Positions 26,669 through 33,871 of a stretch of DNA of 64,000 nucleotides are shown here, piece by piece (position 1 is the first letter of the stretch; every line of letters begins with the position of its first letter). The notes below the pieces were generated by a model, which saw only the letters and a program-made list of their open reading frames with translations, was not told where the DNA came from and did not search any database. Made by a program: the position numbers and the translations under genes. Source of the stretch: Streptosporangium becharense (lineage in GTDB: Bacteria > Actinomycetota > Actinomycetes > Streptosporangiales > Streptosporangiaceae); contig NZ_JACHMP010000001.1 of NCBI RefSeq assembly GCF_014204985.1, positions 4,774,001 to 4,838,000 of the forward strand. The letters are read 5' to 3'.

Positions 26669-27298
26669 TCAGTGCTCGGTGGTGCTCCGCGGGAAGCCGG
26701 AGATGCCCCGCCAGGAGAGCCGGGCGATGAGCTGGGTGGCGGCGTCCTTGGGGATGGAGCCGTTGCTGCTGATCCAGTACCGGGCGCTGACCTCGGCCAT
26801 GCCGACCAGCCCCACGCCGAGCAGGCGCGCCTCGTCGCTGGAGCAGCCGGTGTCCTCCTGGATGACCTGGCTGATCATCTCGGCGCTCTCGCGGAGGTTG
26901 CGCTCCATGCGCTGGCGGACCGGGGCGACGTTGCGCAGGTCCGACTCGAACACCAGCCGGAACGCCTCACCCTGGCTGGAGACGAAGTCGAAGAAGGCGC
27001 CGATCGCGGCGTGGACGCGCTGCTTGTTGTCGGTCGTGGAGGCGAGCGCGTCGCGGCAACGGGCGATCATGTCGTCCACGTGCAGGTCGAGCAGGGCCAG
27101 GTAGAGCTCCTGCTTGCCGGGGAAGTGCTGGTAGAGCACCGGCTTGCTCACCCCGGCGCGCTCGGCGATCTCGTCCATCGCCGCCGCGTGGTATCCGTTC
27201 TCCACGAACACTTCCTGCGCCGCGCTGAGCAGTTGGCGACGGCGGGCTGTCCGGGGCAGACGGGTGCCCCGGGGCTTGGCGTCCGGGGTAGCGGTCAC
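26669..27298 (-). CDS. TetR/AcrR-family transcriptional regulator
   Basis: This 209-residue regulator has an N-terminal TetR helix-turn-helix (RRQLLSAAQEVFVENGYHAAAMDEIAERAGVS-type segment at about 18-60) and a ligand-binding C-terminal domain. Effector and targets are unknown. AGGAG lies six bases before the GTG at 27298. It is probably co-transcribed with the DUF3107 gene. Confidence 0.88.
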   Translation of the reverse strand: MTATPDAKPRGTRLPRTARRRQLLSAAQEVFVENGYHAAAMDEIAERAGVSKPVLYQHFPGKQELYLALLDLHVDDMIARCRDALASTTDNKQRVHAAIGAFFDFVSSQGEAFRLVFESDLRNVAPVRQRMERNLRESAEMISQVIQEDTGCSSDEARLLGVGLVGMAEVSARYWISSNGSIPKDAATQLIARLSWRGISGFPRSTTEH

Positions 27299-27359
27299 GG
27301 CGGTCTCCTAGCGGGAAGCTCCTGGTGTCTTGCGCCATCCTACGCATCGGTAACAGAGC

Positions 27360-27665
27360 TCAGCGATAGTCGTCCTCATCGATCTCGACGATGATCCGCT
27401 GCTCGTAGGCGTCGGCCGGGTCGGTCTCGACGGAGATGTCGTCGGGCCAGGAGGAGTCGTCCTCGTGCACCGTGCGCCGCTGCTCGTAGGCGTCGGCCGG
27501 GTCGATCTCCGGCGAGAGGTCACGGGGCCACTCCGAGGTGTTCTCGCGCACCGGCTGGCGCTGCTCGGCGGCGTCGGCCTCCGGCGTCTCGATCGAGATT
27601 TCCCCGGAGAGGCCGTCGGCCGTCTCCTCGTGCAGTCTGTCGCCGCGCACGTCCATCTCAGGCAT
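27360..27665 (-). CDS. Small acidic repeat protein, function unknown
   Basis: This 101-residue, very acidic protein is built of a repeated unit of about 30 residues: the word DPADAYEQR occurs twice and a degenerate copy (EADAAEQRQ) precedes them, each followed by a Trp-containing SxWPxD(I/L)S stretch. No family is recognised. Two ATGs (27665 and 27656) share an AGGGG purine site. It is divergent from ku. The frame is open upstream, but without a ribosome site. Confidence 0.6.
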   Translation of the reverse strand: MPEMDVRGDRLHEETADGLSGEISIETPEADAAEQRQPVRENTSEWPRDLSPEIDPADAYEQRRTVHEDDSSWPDDISVETDPADAYEQRIIVEIDEDDYR

Positions 27666-27891
27666 CCCCTGTCCATATCCGGGCCAGGACGTCTCATGTC
27701 CTCGCCGGGTTCCGGTAAACGCCGGACACCGCCAAGAGTACGACCTCGGGTCCCGCGTACCGAGAAAGACGGGGCATCGGATTGTCCATGGCGGGTACCT
27801 GCCCGATTGGTGAGGTTTCCCAGTCGGTCGGCGCTCTTTCCGAACGTCCGTGCGAAACTCGGGGGAAGGCTCCACGTCAGGGGAGAAGGCC

Positions 27892-28767
27892 ATGCGGAGC
27901 ATCTGGAGAGGCGCGGTCTCGTTCGGGATGGTCACGATCCCGGTGGGCCTGCACCCCGCGACCGAGCAGCGCAACGTCACCTTCCACCTCGTGCACCGCG
28001 ACGACGGCGGGCGGGTCAGGTTCCGCCGCGTCTGCGAGGTCTGCGAGGAGGTGATCCCGTACTCCGAGGTGGCCAAGGGGTACGAGCTGCCGTCCGGGGA
28101 CCTGGTGGTGCTGACCGCGGACGACTTCGACGACCTGCCACTGTCCACCTCACGCAGGATCGAGGTGCTCCAGTTCAGTCCGGCCGACCAGATCGACCCG
28201 ATCCTGTTCGCCAAGTCCTACTACCTGGAACCGGAGGAGGAGGGGGCCAAGCCGTACGTGCTGCTCCGCGACGCGCTCGAACGCTCCGGGCGGGTGGCGA
28301 TCGTCAAGGTCGCCCTGCGGCAGCGCGAGTCGCTCGCGGCGCTGCGGGTCAGGGAGGGGGTCCTCGTGCTGGAGACGATGCTCTGGCCGGACGAGGTGCG
28401 CGCGGCGGAGTTCCCGTTCCTGTACGAGGCGGTGGACGTCCGCGACCAGGAGACGAGGATGGCCGTCTCCCTCATCGAGTCGATGACCGCCGACTTCGAC
28501 CCCGCACGGTACGAAGACTCCTACCGTGAGGCGCTTCACGAGGTCATCGAGGCGAAGGTCGCGGGCAGGCAGACGGTTCACCCGCAGGCTCCGGTCGAGC
28601 GGGGCCCGGAGGCGGACCTGATGGCGGCGCTCCGCGCCAGCGTCGAGGCGGCCAAGAGGAGCGGCGGTTCCCCGGCCGGGGGCGAGGCGGCGGGGAGGCC
28701 CGGCGGGAAGGACGTCCGGGGTGGGGAGAAGGCCCCCCGCGGGCGGAGGGGGCGCCGCTCGGCGTGA
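27892..28767 (+). CDS. ku: Ku protein for non-homologous end joining
   Basis: Bacterial Ku forms a homodimeric ring on broken DNA ends and recruits ligase D. The 291-residue protein has the family start (MRSIWRGAVSFGMVTIPVGL), the core DNA-embracing beta-barrel and a Lys/Arg/Gly-rich C-terminal tail typical of actinobacterial Ku. GGGGAG lies a few bases before the ATG at 27892. No ligD is in the window. Confidence 0.95.
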   Translation: MRSIWRGAVSFGMVTIPVGLHPATEQRNVTFHLVHRDDGGRVRFRRVCEVCEEVIPYSEVAKGYELPSGDLVVLTADDFDDLPLSTSRRIEVLQFSPADQIDPILFAKSYYLEPEEEGAKPYVLLRDALERSGRVAIVKVALRQRESLAALRVREGVLVLETMLWPDEVRAAEFPFLYEAVDVRDQETRMAVSLIESMTADFDPARYEDSYREALHEVIEAKVAGRQTVHPQAPVERGPEADLMAALRASVEAAKRSGGSPAGGEAAGRPGGKDVRGGEKAPRGRRGRRSA

Positions 28768-29187
28768 GCGGTCCCCGCGGCGACGCGCGGGCTTTTCACG
28801 AGAAGCCGTGCGTTTTTCACGGGAACCCGCGGGCTTTCAACGGGAGTCCATGAAAATGGGGCGAGGGTGCCGCGGGCCGGAACCCGTGGCGCCCCCCGCC
28901 CCGATTCCGCGGGTCGTGGAATACCCGCGTTCTTGGTAAGTGAGGTGCTAGAGAACTGCATTTCCGGTGCCCGCGTTTTCCGGGGTCCGGCTTTTCCCGA
29001 TGGGAACATCCGGTCCCGGTGAACGCCGGCGCCTTGCCCTCCGCGGCGATGCGGAGTTCTTCACGGTCGCTCCTTCGGCCGCGCCTGGCCGTGCCCGGCC
29101 GGGGTTTCCGGCCGGGCACGGCGTCCGCGCTGGAACGCGACTCCGGCTGGGCCGCTATCCACGGCCGCTACCGGCCCCCGACCTAGG
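28768..29187. other. 420-base gap after ku
   Basis: The gap between convergent ku and the secreted-protein gene contains a 21-bp tandem repeat (separate entry) and GC-rich sequence near 29085-29130 (CCGGCCGGGG followed by CCGGCCGGGC) that could form a terminator. No gene is supported. Confidence 0.5.
28787..28849. repeat. Three 21-bp imperfect tandem repeats downstream of ku
   Basis: Units at 28787-28807, 28808-28828 and 28829-28849 share the pattern GyGsGytTTTyAmCGrGArnCC. A looser echo (CGTTTTCC…CCGATGGGAAC) recurs near 28974-29008. Confidence 0.8.
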
Positions 29188-29604
29188 TCAGGGGGTGTAC
29201 TCGCGGTCGTAGTCGCGGTCGTAGTCGCGGTACCTGTTGCGCCTGTCGAAGTCGAGCTGGGCCTGCCGCTGACGCTGACGCAGGTCGTTGTCGTTCTCGT
29301 TGTCGCTGTTGACGTTGTTGTTGTTGTTGTTCGCGTTGTGGTTGTTGATGATCAGACGCAGACGCTTGTGGTGGCAGCGGTGGTGGTGACGGAAGCCGCA
29401 GCCGCCGCCCCAGCCATGGCCGCAGCCGCAGCCGCGACGCCAGCCGCAGCCGCCGCCCCAGTGGGTCTGGAAGCCGTTGACGGCGGTCACGGCGGTGGCC
29501 GCACCGGCGCTCGTCGCGGTGGTCGCCGCGCCCAGGCCGACGACTCCGCCGGTCAGCGCCGTGCTGATCGCGAGCCCCGCGAGGACACTCTTGAGCTTGG
29601 GCAT
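29188..29604 (-). CDS. Secreted Gly/Cys/His-rich small protein
   Basis: This 138-residue exported protein has a clear signal peptide (MPKLKSVLAGLAISTALTGG, then a small-residue cleavage region near AGAATA). Its mature part has four low-complexity blocks: Gly/Cys/Trp (GGGCGWRRGCGCGHGWGGGC), His/Arg (FRHHHRCHHK), Asn/Asp-rich (NNHNANNNNNN) and an Arg/Asp/Tyr tail (RDYDRDYDREY). The Cys and His density suggests metal binding or cross-linking in the wall; this is inference. AAGGGGG precedes the ATG at 29604; an earlier in-frame start at 29706 lacks one. I recognise no family. Confidence 0.75.
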   Translation of the reverse strand: MPKLKSVLAGLAISTALTGGVVGLGAATTATSAGAATAVTAVNGFQTHWGGGCGWRRGCGCGHGWGGGCGFRHHHRCHHKRLRLIINNHNANNNNNNVNSDNENDNDLRQRQRQAQLDFDRRNRYRDYDRDYDREYTP

Positions 29605-29893
29605 TGGGTTTCCCCCTTGAAAGGATCGGTTGCCCCCATTTTCGACTTTTCCCGATTTCCCGGAAATCGCCTGGGATGACGTTGGAGGGTCATCCCTGGT
29701 TGTCATGGTTTCCTCGCATGTCGGGTGACAAACGGCGATCGCGCGCTTTTGCTATCTCCTTATCTCTTTATTGATGATGTTGGACTCTTATTATTTATTT
29801 TGCAGTGATATGTCTCTAATGTCCCTTTTGTTCCGCAGGTGTCCGGGGCGGGCTATCGTCGAATGGAAGGTCTGTCGAGCTGGAAGGGGACAC
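29605..29893. other. 289-base divergent promoter region with AT-rich island
   Basis: The stretch between the secreted-protein gene and the hydrolase gene contains about 90 bases (29745-29835) that are strikingly AT-rich for this genome, including the run TTATTATTTATTTTGC at 29788-29803. A possible -10 TATCGT lies near 29853. No gene is called; the AT-rich block may be a control region or foreign DNA. Confidence 0.5.
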
Positions 29894-30805
29894 GTGGTGG
29901 GCGCTCCGATCCCGGTGTGGCCGGGCGAGATGGTCGATGTGGGGGAGCGGCGGGTCTACGTGAGGTCGACCCCGCGCGGCCCGTCCGAGACCGCCGTGTT
30001 CGTCCACGGCCTCGCGGGCTCCGCCACCAACTGGACCGACCTGATGGGCGAGCTGTCCGACGTGGTGACCGGCCACGCGGTCGACCTGCCCGGCTCCGGG
30101 TACTCCCCCGAGCCTCCCGACGGCGACTACTCCGTCGCCGCCCACGCCGAGATCGTCGCCGCGTTGATCGAGCGGGTCTCCGACGCCCCGGTCCACCTGT
30201 TCGGAAACTCCCTGGGCGGCGCCGTCTCGGTGCGGGTCGCCGCGAGCAGGCCGGACCTCGTCCGCTCCCTCACCCTCATCTCCCCGGCCCTTCCCGACCT
30301 GCTGCCCCGGTACGGGCCGGCCCGGGTCGCCCTGTCCGCCGTGCCCCGGCTCGGCGAGTGGGGTGCGGACCGGCTGCGCCTGCTGCCCGTCGAACGCAGG
30401 ATCGGCGCCACGCTCGCCCTGTGCTACGCCGACGCGGGCCGGGTCCACCCCGACCGGCTGCGGGAGGCGGCCGAGGAGCTGCGCCGCAGAGACGGCCTGC
30501 CGTACGCCGGGCTCGCGCTGCTCAACTCGGCACGGGGCATCGTCGCCGAGTACTTCCGGCGAGGCGAGGAGAACCTGTGGCGGCAGGCCGCCCGGGTGAC
30601 CGCACCCACGCTGGTCGTCCACGGCCGGCACGACCGGCTCGTCCACCCGCGCATGGCCGCCCGCGCGGGCCGGACGTTCCCGCACGTGCGGCTGGTGCTC
30701 ATGCCCGACGTCGGGCACGTCGCCCAGATGGAGGTGCCCGAACGGGTGGCCAGGGAGGCCCGCGTCCTGATAGGTGAGACGGCCCTCTCACCAGTTGGGG
30801 AATGA
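29894..30805 (+). CDS. Alpha/beta hydrolase
   Basis: This 303-residue hydrolase has the oxyanion motif VHGLAGSA, the nucleophile elbow GNSLGG (Ser), the acid in VVHGRHDRLVHP and the His in PDVGHVAQME. It resembles LipV-type esterases and meta-cleavage hydrolases; substrate unknown. GTG at 29894 or 29897 is set by AAGGGG at 29884-29889; an upstream ATG at 29771 lies inside the AT-rich block and is unlikely. MoeZ follows after 79 bases. Confidence 0.85.
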   Translation: MVGAPIPVWPGEMVDVGERRVYVRSTPRGPSETAVFVHGLAGSATNWTDLMGELSDVVTGHAVDLPGSGYSPEPPDGDYSVAAHAEIVAALIERVSDAPVHLFGNSLGGAVSVRVAASRPDLVRSLTLISPALPDLLPRYGPARVALSAVPRLGEWGADRLRLLPVERRIGATLALCYADAGRVHPDRLREAAEELRRRDGLPYAGLALLNSARGIVAEYFRRGEENLWRQAARVTAPTLVVHGRHDRLVHPRMAARAGRTFPHVRLVLMPDVGHVAQMEVPERVAREARVLIGETALSPVGE

Positions 30806-30884
30806 CCGGGGCGTCCGGTTAGTTTGTGAATGGTGCGTGCTGCGCTAGCCGCATCTTCACGACCCCTGAAACGGGAGCAGAACT

Positions 30885-32066
30885 GTGTCGTTGCCACCGC
30901 TGGTAGAGCCGGCAGCCGAGCTGACCGTCGACGAGGTGCGCCGTTACTCGCGCCACCTGATCATCCCGGACGTGGGCATGGCCGGGCAGAAGCGCCTGAA
31001 GAACGCCCGGGTGCTCTGTGTGGGCGCCGGCGGTCTGGGCTCTCCCGCGTTGCTGTACCTCGCCGCCGCGGGCGTGGGCACTCTCGGCGTCATCGACTTC
31101 GACGTCGTCGACGAGTCCAACCTCCAGCGCCAGGTCATCCACGGTCAGTCCGACGTGGGCCGCCCCAAGGCGGAGAGCGCCGCGGCCAGCGTCAGGGAGA
31201 TCAACCCGCTCGTCGACGTGGTCGTCCACAACGAGGCGCTGACCAACGACAACGTCATGGAGATCTTCTCCCGGTACGACCTGATCGTGGACGGCACCGA
31301 CAACTTCGCCACCCGCTACATGGTCAACGACGCCGCCGTCCTCCTCGGCAAGCCGTACGTCTGGGGCTCGATCTACCGCTTCGACGGCCAGGCCAGCGTC
31401 TTCTGGGCCGAGCACGGCCCCTGCTACCGCTGCCTCTACCCCGAGCCGCCGCCGCCGGGCATGGTCCCCTCCTGCGCCGAGGGCGGCGTGCTCGGCGTGC
31501 TGTGCGCGTCGATCGGCTCCATCCAGGTCAACGAGGCCATCAAGCTCCTGACCGGCATCGGCGACCCGCTGGTCGGCCGGCTGATGATCTACGACGCCCT
31601 GGAGATGAACTACCGCTCGGTCAAGGTCCGCAAGGACCCCGAGTGCCCCCTCTGCGGGAAGAACCCGACGATCACCCAGCTCCTCGACGACTACGAGGCG
31701 TTCTGCGGTGCGGTCTCCGAGGAGGCCCAGGAGGCCGCCTCCGGGTCCACGATCACCGCCGCCGAGCTCAAGTCGTGGCAGGACCGCGGTGACGACATCT
31801 ACGTCATCGACGTCCGCGAGCCGAACGAGTACGAGATCGTGTCGATCCCGGGCGCGGTGCTCATCCCCAAGGGTGAGTTCCTCAACGGCTCCGCGCTGGA
31901 GAGGCTCCCGCAGGACAAGAAGATCGTCCTGCACTGCAAGTCCGGCGCCCGCTCCGCCGAGTGCCTGGCGATCGTCAAGAACGCCGGGTTCTCCGACGCC
32001 GTCCACGTCGGCGGCGGTGTGCTGAGCTGGGTCAAGACGGTCGACCCCAGCCTGCCGACCTACTGA
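30885..32066 (+). CDS. moeZ: MoeZ: adenylyltransferase/sulfurtransferase
   Basis: MoeZ adenylates and then sulfurates the C-terminal Gly of small sulfur-carrier proteins (MoaD, CysO, ThiS type). It has 393 residues. The ThiF/MoeB domain has the ATP-binding loop VGAGGLGSPALLYLA and two Cys-x2-Cys zinc pairs (CYRC and CPLC). A C-terminal rhodanese domain has the active Cys in LHCKSGARSAE, near residue 350. GGGAG precedes the GTG at 30885. The MoeZ position beside an ATL/MGMT-like gene, AdnAB and WhiB7 matches both streptomycetes and mycobacteria. Confidence 0.95.
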   Translation: MSLPPLVEPAAELTVDEVRRYSRHLIIPDVGMAGQKRLKNARVLCVGAGGLGSPALLYLAAAGVGTLGVIDFDVVDESNLQRQVIHGQSDVGRPKAESAAASVREINPLVDVVVHNEALTNDNVMEIFSRYDLIVDGTDNFATRYMVNDAAVLLGKPYVWGSIYRFDGQASVFWAEHGPCYRCLYPEPPPPGMVPSCAEGGVLGVLCASIGSIQVNEAIKLLTGIGDPLVGRLMIYDALEMNYRSVKVRKDPECPLCGKNPTITQLLDDYEAFCGAVSEEAQEAASGSTITAAELKSWQDRGDDIYVIDVREPNEYEIVSIPGAVLIPKGEFLNGSALERLPQDKKIVLHCKSGARSAECLAIVKNAGFSDAVHVGGGVLSWVKTVDPSLPTY

Positions 32067-32081
32067 CCCTGTCCGATCCGC

Positions 32082-32121
32082 ACCCGTGCCCCGAGGAGCC
32101 CGTGCTCCTCGGGGCACGGGT
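32082..32121. terminator. Strong 18-bp hairpin after moeZ
   Basis: ACCCGTGCCCCGAGGAGC at 32082-32099 is perfectly complementary to 32104-32121 with a four-base loop. It lies 16 bases after the moeZ stop. There is no T-run, usual for actinobacterial terminators, and it could act for both convergent genes. Confidence 0.85.
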
Positions 32122-32206
32122 CGTTCGCGGTCGCGGGGGCCCGTTCCGGGCGACCTCCCGGTGCGCCCGTCCCAGTGCGCCACCTCCGCGCGTCCATTCG
32201 GCGTGC

Positions 32207-32539
32207 TCATCCGGGGTGTCCGTTCGCGGGTTCTCGTTCGGAGGCGAGGCTGAGCCCCGACTGGGCGACGATGGCCTGCAGGGCGGAGATGTGATCCAGG
32301 TAGGCCCGCCGGCCGCGGGCCGACAGGCGGAGCCAGGTGCGGGGCCGTTTGCCCACGTACCCCTTGCGGATCTCGACGTATCCGGCCGCCTCCAAGGCGG
32401 AGGCGTGCTTGGACAGCACCGAGTCGCTCACCTCGACCTGGTCGCGCACGAAGGCGAACTCGGCCTCCTCGGCCGCCGCCAGGAGCGAGACGATCCGCAG
32501 TCTCGCGGGGGCGTGGATGAGTGGGTCGAGCCCGGTCAC
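32207..32539 (-). CDS. Small winged-helix transcriptional regulator
   Basis: This 110-residue protein is a single winged helix (LDPLIHAPARLRIVSLL, then VSDSVLSKHASALEAAGYVEIRKGY). It resembles the MarR/ArsR-like one-domain regulators often paired with a membrane protein. GTG at 32539 overlaps the stop of the upstream membrane gene (GTGA), so translation is coupled. It is the likely reader of the palindromes at 33038-33073. Confidence 0.82.
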   Translation of the reverse strand: MTGLDPLIHAPARLRIVSLLAAAEEAEFAFVRDQVEVSDSVLSKHASALEAAGYVEIRKGYVGKRPRTWLRLSARGRRAYLDHISALQAIVAQSGLSLASEREPANGHPG

Positions 32540-33006
32540 CTGCTCTCGGCCCTCGCCGCCAGCCGCCGCGAGATCCAGCGGGCGACGAACGGCCCCGTGG
32601 CCGCCATGAACGCCGTCATCGCCAGGCAGCCGTACCCGCCGGCGTAGCGGACACCCGCACCGGCCAGGGGGAAGGCCACGGCGAAGGCGACGGCCACGCT
32701 CGCCAGCACCCAGCCCGTGTATCCCAGCATCGCCTCGCGTTCGATGACGCTGCGGTGGACGCGCAGCCGGGCGCCGCGGGCCAGCCTGAGCACCATCGCG
32801 ACGAGCACGCCCGTCAGGACGACGAGGGCGGGGACTATTACCGCCGGCGGGGTGCCCGGTTCGGTGACGAACGCGATGCCGGTGGCGAAGAGGCCGACGC
32901 CGGTGGTGAACCACGTGGGGAACGAGGGCTCGGCGCGCAGGGCCTGCGCCTGGACGGCGCGGGCGTCCGCCAGGCTGCGTGCGGCGTCCTCGGGAGAGAT
33001 GTTCAT
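32536..33006 (-). CDS. Four-helix membrane protein co-transcribed with the winged-helix regulator
   Basis: This 156-residue protein has a cytoplasmic N-terminal helix and four membrane segments in two pairs (about 40-80 and 100-145). No family is recognised with certainty. ATG at 33006 follows AAGGAG by seven bases. It is the first gene of the two-gene operon. Such pairs often couple membrane state to a small regulator; that role is inferred. Confidence 0.72.
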   Translation of the reverse strand: MNISPEDAARSLADARAVQAQALRAEPSFPTWFTTGVGLFATGIAFVTEPGTPPAVIVPALVVLTGVLVAMVLRLARGARLRVHRSVIEREAMLGYTGWVLASVAVAFAVAFPLAGAGVRYAGGYGCLAMTAFMAATGPFVARWISRRLAARAESR

Positions 33007-33037
33007 CCGGGCTCCTTCTTTTACTCTTTCCATGAAG

Positions 33038-33073
33038 GAAAGTACTTTCTAATTTCCATAGCGTCAAGTACTT
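33038..33073. promoter_or_regulatory. Paired palindromic operator upstream of the membrane protein/wHTH operon
   Basis: GAAAGTACTTTC at 33038-33049 is a perfect 12-bp palindrome. A second copy with AAGTACTT core at 33066-33073 lies 26 bases away centre to centre. The sites are AT-rich and lie 32 bases upstream of the operon start codon, where they would cover the promoter, so autoregulation by the winged-helix protein is likely. Confidence 0.72.
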
Positions 33074-33136
33074 TCCGTGCATCGATGCGGACGGAATGAC
33101 GGATGACGCCCGCCTTGCCGCATTAAGGTCGAGCAT

Positions 33137-33871
33137 GTGAACGAAGCCCCAGGTCAGCGGCGGTGCTGGTGGCCGACGCCGATCGCGGCGGCGCTGGTGG
33201 CGCTGATGTGCGCGGTCGCGGCCGGAGTGGCGGCCGGCGCCGCCGGGACGGAGCTCACCCGCGGCCCGACCCCCGTCGAACTCGACCGGGCGGCGGCCGC
33301 GGAGGTGGCCCGGCGCTGGCGGGCGTGGCCCGCCGGGAAGATCTTCCCCGAGACCGTCCGCTACGCCGCGGAGCAGGGTGGCGAGGAGCGGGCGCGGCGG
33401 GTGGGCATCTCGCGGGAGACCCGCTGCGACCGGGCGGTGGACGCCGGGCTGCGCAAGGCGCTTCGCCGGTCGGGCTGCCTGGCCGTGCTGCGCGCCACCT
33501 ACCTCGACGCGCTCCAGGGGATCGTCGTCACCGTCGGGGTCGCGGCCTTCGCCGACGAGACGGGCGCGGTCGCGGCCAGAACGGCGTTGCCCCGGACGGG
33601 CCGCCCCTCGCCCGGCCTGAAGGCGCTGGCCTTCCCCGGCACGGTGAGTGAACGCTTCAGCGCGGCGGGACGCCAGACGGGCCTGGTGCGCCAGGAGGGG
33701 CCGTACGTGGTGCTGGCGACGGCCGGGCAGGTCGACGGCCGCCCCGCTCGGGCGGTCGGCGAGCAGCGGCCGACCCTGTTCGCCTTCACCGGCGACATCG
33801 CCGACCGTGTCCTCTCCCGCCTGGCCACGCCCGGCCGCCCCGATTGCCGGGCCGAGGAGTGGCGGTGCTGA
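33137..33871 (+). CDS. Exported four-cysteine protein, module copy 1
   Basis: This 244-residue protein has an N-terminal membrane anchor or signal (PIAAALVALMCAVAAGVAAGA). The external part has the motif ARRWRAWPAGKIFPETVRY and four Cys: one in ETRCDRA, one in RRSGCLAVLRATY, and a C-terminal Cys-x6-Cys. It is paralogous to the gene at 35223. I do not recognise the family. TAAGGT at 33124-33129 lies seven bases before the GTG with no ribosome site (leaderless). It overlaps the protease gene by seven bases (GTGCTGA), so the two products are made together. Confidence 0.75.
   Translation: MNEAPGQRRCWWPTPIAAALVALMCAVAAGVAAGAAGTELTRGPTPVELDRAAAAEVARRWRAWPAGKIFPETVRYAAEQGGEERARRVGISRETRCDRAVDAGLRKALRRSGCLAVLRATYLDALQGIVVTVGVAAFADETGAVAARTALPRTGRPSPGLKALAFPGTVSERFSAAGRQTGLVRQEGPYVVLATAGQVDGRPARAVGEQRPTLFAFTGDIADRVLSRLATPGRPDCRAEEWRC

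Noticed and set aside
32207..33006. Toxin-antitoxin pair
   Set aside because: The overlap and small sizes are suggestive, but one product is a four-helix membrane protein and the other a typical winged helix with its own operator.
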